This document shows, in pieces, positions 59,980 to 64,000 of a stretch of DNA of 64,000 nucleotides (position 1 is the first letter of the stretch; each line of letters begins with the position of its first letter). Where the stretch lies: positions 23,292,765-23,356,764 of the forward strand of contig NC_089281.1 of the NCBI RefSeq assembly GCF_963678975.1, read 5' to 3'. The translations under genes and the position numbers were made by a program. Source of the DNA: Dysidea avara (taxonomy: Eukaryota; Porifera; Demospongiae; Dictyoceratida; Dysideidae). The notes below the pieces were generated by a model. It was not told where the DNA came from, made no database searches, and saw only the letters and a list, made by a program, of their open reading frames with translations.

Positions 59980-62900
59980 TTAGGGTCTGAGCAATGCCAC
60001 ATCATCGTCATCATTATCAGGACCTATAAGAAAAAGTGAAAAAATTATAATAAGTGACTTAAAGTGAGGGAAACGTAAAATACACATGGCCGTACAACAA
60101 TTTCTATATAAACTATTCTCTAAAAATCTCCGAACCATAGACCACTTATAATTGCATGGTTCTGTATTCTTTCTGATATGTATAGGTTCACCACAAAAAA
60201 GTACAAGAAAATATTAGGAGTTTAAAGCTTGATCAGGGGTTCTGTATTTAAAGCGTCATAATTGTACCACTACCACCAAGTAAAGTGCTCAATAAAATAT
60301 GTACTGTATAGCAATACACAGTATGTAAGCCATTTTTAACTTCTTAACCCTTAAAGCCGCATAGGCCGATATATCGGCCGTTTTTTAAAAACATGTAAAA
60401 CACATAATTAATACAAGTAATTCCATTATTACTCTTGATACAAGTAATGCAAGCTTAAAGAATGGCTTCAAAACAGTCAGTAAAGACAAAGCTTGTCTAA
60501 TTTTATTAACTGAAACCTTTATATCATCGGAAAGTTTATTCATTGGGCTACATAGATAAGTATAAATAATTGTTGTAACAACAATTGCTCACTTGTTATG
60601 ATGCCACGAAGAATGCCAACTGTATTTCCTGTTACTTCACACGCATTGCGTCAGTAGCCATTTATAAAAATGTTTGACTCGCGTGAGCTTTTTATGGCAT
60701 GAATTGTCATTGAATGGAGAATTGAATGGTCCTTACCAGAACTACATAGGACGTACTGTGAAGAAGTTATCAACCGTTTTCTGAAGGTATGTAATGCATT
60801 GTTTTTGTGTTTTGTGGCAGCTTGTATTCACGGCCTTATGCTTTCGCCAAAGGGTAAAACCCTAGGTACTGTTTTATTCCTTATTACATCACGGACAGAA
60901 TCATACAAATTGCGTAGCCTTAGCGCTTACTGTACCAAAGTTACAGCGCTTTGTTTACAGTCATGTATTACGGCCGAAATATCAGCCTATGCGTTTTCAG
61001 TGCACATTGCATGCGGCTTTAACGGTTAAAGTTTAAAAGATTATACTTGTGTAAACATGCCGGTCAAGTATTCATTAACAGTACTTCTCCACTATTAAAC
61101 ACATATGTCTAAACAGGAACATTTACTATACACTCTTCTTTTGCTCTTGCACTGATTTCATTCGTGCATAAAACAGGGCCTTACTTGTACTGAGAGGTCC
61201 AGTACCACTAGCAATATGGTAACCATCTCCTTGTTTCAAACGTCTATCAGTGAAATGTGAAACATGTAAAGTATACTACAACAATTAAATCAAACTACAG
61301 TGGAACTCCTATTATCCGAACTAATTGGGGGAAGGGTGTTTATATAATTGAAAAGTAATAAAATCAAACATTCATACATATTTAAATACATAGCTTTGCT
61401 CAATTACTCTAATAAAGCATACAATTACTCTGATTGAGCAGTCAATTAGGCATTCGGACCGTAGGTGTTCGGATAATTGAGGTTCCATTGTATACACTGA
61501 TCATATTCACCCGAGTTACTACAAAAGTCAGCAACATCAAAATAAGTGAATATGTGTTCCCTCTACAATGGTTGTGTTGTAACAGCCATTTTGTCACAAC
61601 ATGTACCCTACATATTGTCCATCCCAAGTATTCTCAATTCTCCTTGAAATATTTAAAACCAAAGCCTCATAAGTTGTTTAATCATTTTCTGTTACTTGTT
61701 ATAAACATTGTTACAAACAGATCTGGTGTGTTTATAGGGTTTTACAGTCATACTAAATGTTATGGAAGTTGGAATGCATGTGTAAAAGAAATGTTACTGA
61801 TAGGCTCAGGTGAATGTAGACAGGCTACACACTGGGACTCAAACATTGCTTTCAAGTTATCTAACCAGCCACACCTACCTGAACAATACTACGACTACAA
61901 TCAACAGTGCAATTATCACTATCACGCTGAGTGCAAACAGTATACCCAGAATGGCCATCACTGCTTCATCTATAGAATAATACCACATCACACACACAGA
62001 GGCACAGGCACACACACATACTAGCAGGAGACCATAAGGACCACCTTGCTACACTTATTGGTCCCTGGTAGTACAAACAAACTCACCGTGACTTTCACTG
62101 GTACTGCCAGACTCTGCATAATGACACAATTATCACACATACTCTGTACGCTAACTCTTACTTGGAGAACAAGACAGGAAGTCATCAGTCACTCCTCCTA
62201 CACATGTATCACCAGCTATTTTACGATACCTGATAAACAGAAGATACATTGTACGTGAACAACAGCAGCAAATCTGCTGCAACCATAGATTAAAGCAACT
62301 CACCCACTAGTGCATTTTTGGTCAGTACGTCTCTCAGAATCAAAATCATGATCGACGACACACCTACCACCATCATAGTCATCAGACTTGTAGCCCCAGT
62401 CACTGAAAAGTGAAGATTATGCTAAGCACATATCATGTTCAACTGATTCCTTTTACCATTCAAAGTCTTCTTTGGTACAATTACAAGGAGTTGCAGATAC
62501 TGTCCGTTCGTACTTCTCTCCACTCAGACAGCAGATGTCTATCTTACGGCGTTCAATCACCCTGGCCTCACCCAGCAGACAAGCCTGGCCTTCTATTCGC
62601 TGTAAAGTTAGACAAAATTTAAAGCAGGTATGTGTATATTAGTTATTGTGCAGAAAACAGCAATACAAACTGTATTACACGTACAGTATAGGGCCCCATA
62701 TTTGTATTGTTGATGCCTCTGCAATGCCTTGTTTACGCCAAATAGCTTAGGAGGCAATTCAGTAGGCATAGTTGCTGTGTACCATGAAAGTTTAACCACA
62801 AATAAGTTTGCTTGCCTTTTACCACAAATGTTTTATTGAAACCTTCCCTTATATACGGTAATTTAAAAATGAACTTGGGAGCCTACCAATAAAACGTAAT

Positions 62901-63938
62901 GAAACAAAAAATATGAATGATGGCTTTACAACATAGCTCTGTGGGAAATCCCTACAATGACATGTTATCAAAATTAATCTGTTCAATCCCAAAGTAGGGA
63001 TCTTCCTACAGAGCCATGATATAATATCAGTCATGTGTCTTGTTTAACTACTTTTTATCACTGTGTGCAATTTCAATGAGTGGGGTTGCCAATGTCTTGT
63101 TTGCTAACATTACAAGTGCAGCTAGATCAATAAGAGAGCGTGGCCAATAGCAATATACGCAGCTGGATCACTGTCATGTTCAATCATTATTTTTGAGGGG
63201 TGTGGTCATCATGCTTGATCTCTAAAAGTATAGCCAGATCATATAAAGGGTTTAGTTGGTAAGTCCAGCTAGATCACTAAGGGGCTATATAGATGACTTG
63301 AGAGCCAGAATAAACTGGTGTGGAAAGTGTTTCAAACTCTCTAGCATACCATCCTCAACCACAGATGATGTGGACCGCCAAATCGTGCAAAAGACACGAA
63401 CTCTTTTAAACACTGCTATTCTACTTACTTTACAGGGAGTCTTCTTTAATAAGTTTCACAGTACAACAAACTCCTTCTTGTTGCAAAGCGCTGGCCTTTA
63501 ACATGCAGAGTAGCCATTTAATAGTAATCATATGATGCAGCTAATGATTTCTTGTGGCAAGACATATACGGCTTCCCCCTTCAAAGAGATTTCACATTAG
63601 AAATGCTAAAGCTTTTCATTGCATACAGTATATGATTTTTGATGGCAGCATTCTGGGGGGCATCATTTTGTTTGGGAGAATCCCTGCTACACAGTATGGT
63701 AATACTGTACACTATACGTATATCCTATGTTTAGGTCCCACACATCGTATGCACATTCCAAACAGAACAGTACATTCAATACATACATACATACATACAT
63801 ACCCCATCGGACACTGCCCAGTCTTGGTAATCACTATTACTACAATTTCGCTGGAACACATTGAAAAAGTTGATACTGACAATGGCCCACTCCAGCTCTG
63901 TATCAGTAGCAACAGTACGATTTTCACTTCCAAACAGC
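59980..63938 (-). CDS. Sortilin/VPS10-domain receptor, 3' half (5' end beyond window)
   Basis: Eight phase-consistent exons: 63938-63803, 62599-62457, 62402-62304, 62229-62162, 62113-62087, 61969-61879, 61243-61185, 60023-59980; about 221 residues. The first two code the VPS10 10CC Cys-rich module (CSNSDYQDWAVSDG, then ACLLGEARVIERRK, then PCNCTKEDFEC); next CDWGYKSDDYDGGRC and GYRKIAGDTCVGGV, also standard for sortilins. A 27-nt exon makes a Ser-rich stalk (SGSTSESH). Exon 6 is the membrane span (GILFALSVIVIIALLIVVVV), followed by RRLKQGDGYHI and a tail ending DNDDDDVALLRP. DVALL fits the DXXLL signal that binds GGA adaptors in sortilin-type sorting receptors. The protein should cycle between trans-Golgi, surface and endosomes. 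The beta-propeller is outside the window. If the donor in exon 7 is not used, the tail instead reads on to a TAG near 61126. Confidence 0.88.
61298..61490. mobile_element. pogo/Tc1-mariner-like MITE
   Basis: Ends CAGTGGAACTCCTATTATCC and GGATAATTGAGGTTCCATTG, flanked by TA. Lies in the intron between exons 6 and 7 of the sortilin-like gene. Confidence 0.75.
62862..63062. mobile_element. Foldback MITE family 2, copy 3 (diverged)
   Basis: TTTAAAAATGAACTTGGGAG, GAATGATGGCTTTACAACAT and the complementary right arm (CTTGTTTAACTACTTTTTAT) match the other two copies at lower identity. Lies in the first visible intron of the sortilin-like gene. Confidence 0.7.
63779..63802 (+). repeat. (ATAC)n at a splice donor
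   Basis: ATAC tetranucleotides whose last unit provides the GTATGT donor of the first visible sortilin exon on the minus strand. Confidence 0.85.
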
Positions 63939-64000
63939 CTACAAAATAAAATAAATCATCCTATAGCAATTTGTGAAGTGCTCACGTCACTTCTGTAGTG

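Noticed and set aside
61434..62024. 196-codon plus-strand ORF as a gene
   Set aside because: It overlaps, on the opposite strand, the membrane-span exon of the sortilin-like gene and its introns; no domain is visible.

Overview
The window is eukaryotic, AT-rich DNA with spliced genes, very short introns (several of 48-56 nt) and dense transposon debris. The gene content points to a demosponge: two large membrane proteins that join a beta-helix ectodomain to Cys-rich modules and many membrane spans resemble a family I know from sponge genomes, and there is a VPS10/sortilin-type receptor. The assignment to sponge is inference; nothing in the window proves the species.

Layout. 1-17 kb is mostly repeats: microsatellites, hAT-like, Mutator-like (MULE) and foldback MITEs, and LINE fragments, plus a small possible secreted Reeler-like gene near 5.1-5.7 kb (+). 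17.5-48.1 kb is one long minus-strand gene that I could rebuild as 21 phase-consistent exons (about 1210 aa): hydrophobic N-terminus, beta-helix repeats, Cys-rich modules, then many membrane spans. Its introns carry a LINE fragment, at least five hAT-like elements with 8-bp target duplications, foldback elements and tRNA-like SINEs. 48.1-54 kb holds a reverse-transcriptase fragment, nested MITEs, and a 31-bp satellite array interrupted by a composite foldback element. 53,988-56,279 (+) is a 763-aa single-exon relative of the 21-exon gene, arranged divergently from it. 56.4-58.4 kb is a long terminal-inverted-repeat element. 59,980-63,938 (-) is the 3' half of a sortilin/VPS10-domain receptor (8 exons): end of the VPS10 Cys-rich module, one membrane span and a short tail ending in an acidic DXXLL sorting motif. 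Its 5' end lies beyond the window.

The 21-exon gene and the single-exon gene share domain order (beta-helix, Cys-rich CPPGYC-type module, LCGxC-type module, multi-span domain), so they are probably divergent paralogues with a surface receptor or adhesion role. That role is not known. The sortilin-like gene is an independent neighbour.

Most exons were found by reading splice sites and matching phases rather than from long ORFs, so transcript data could change individual boundaries.
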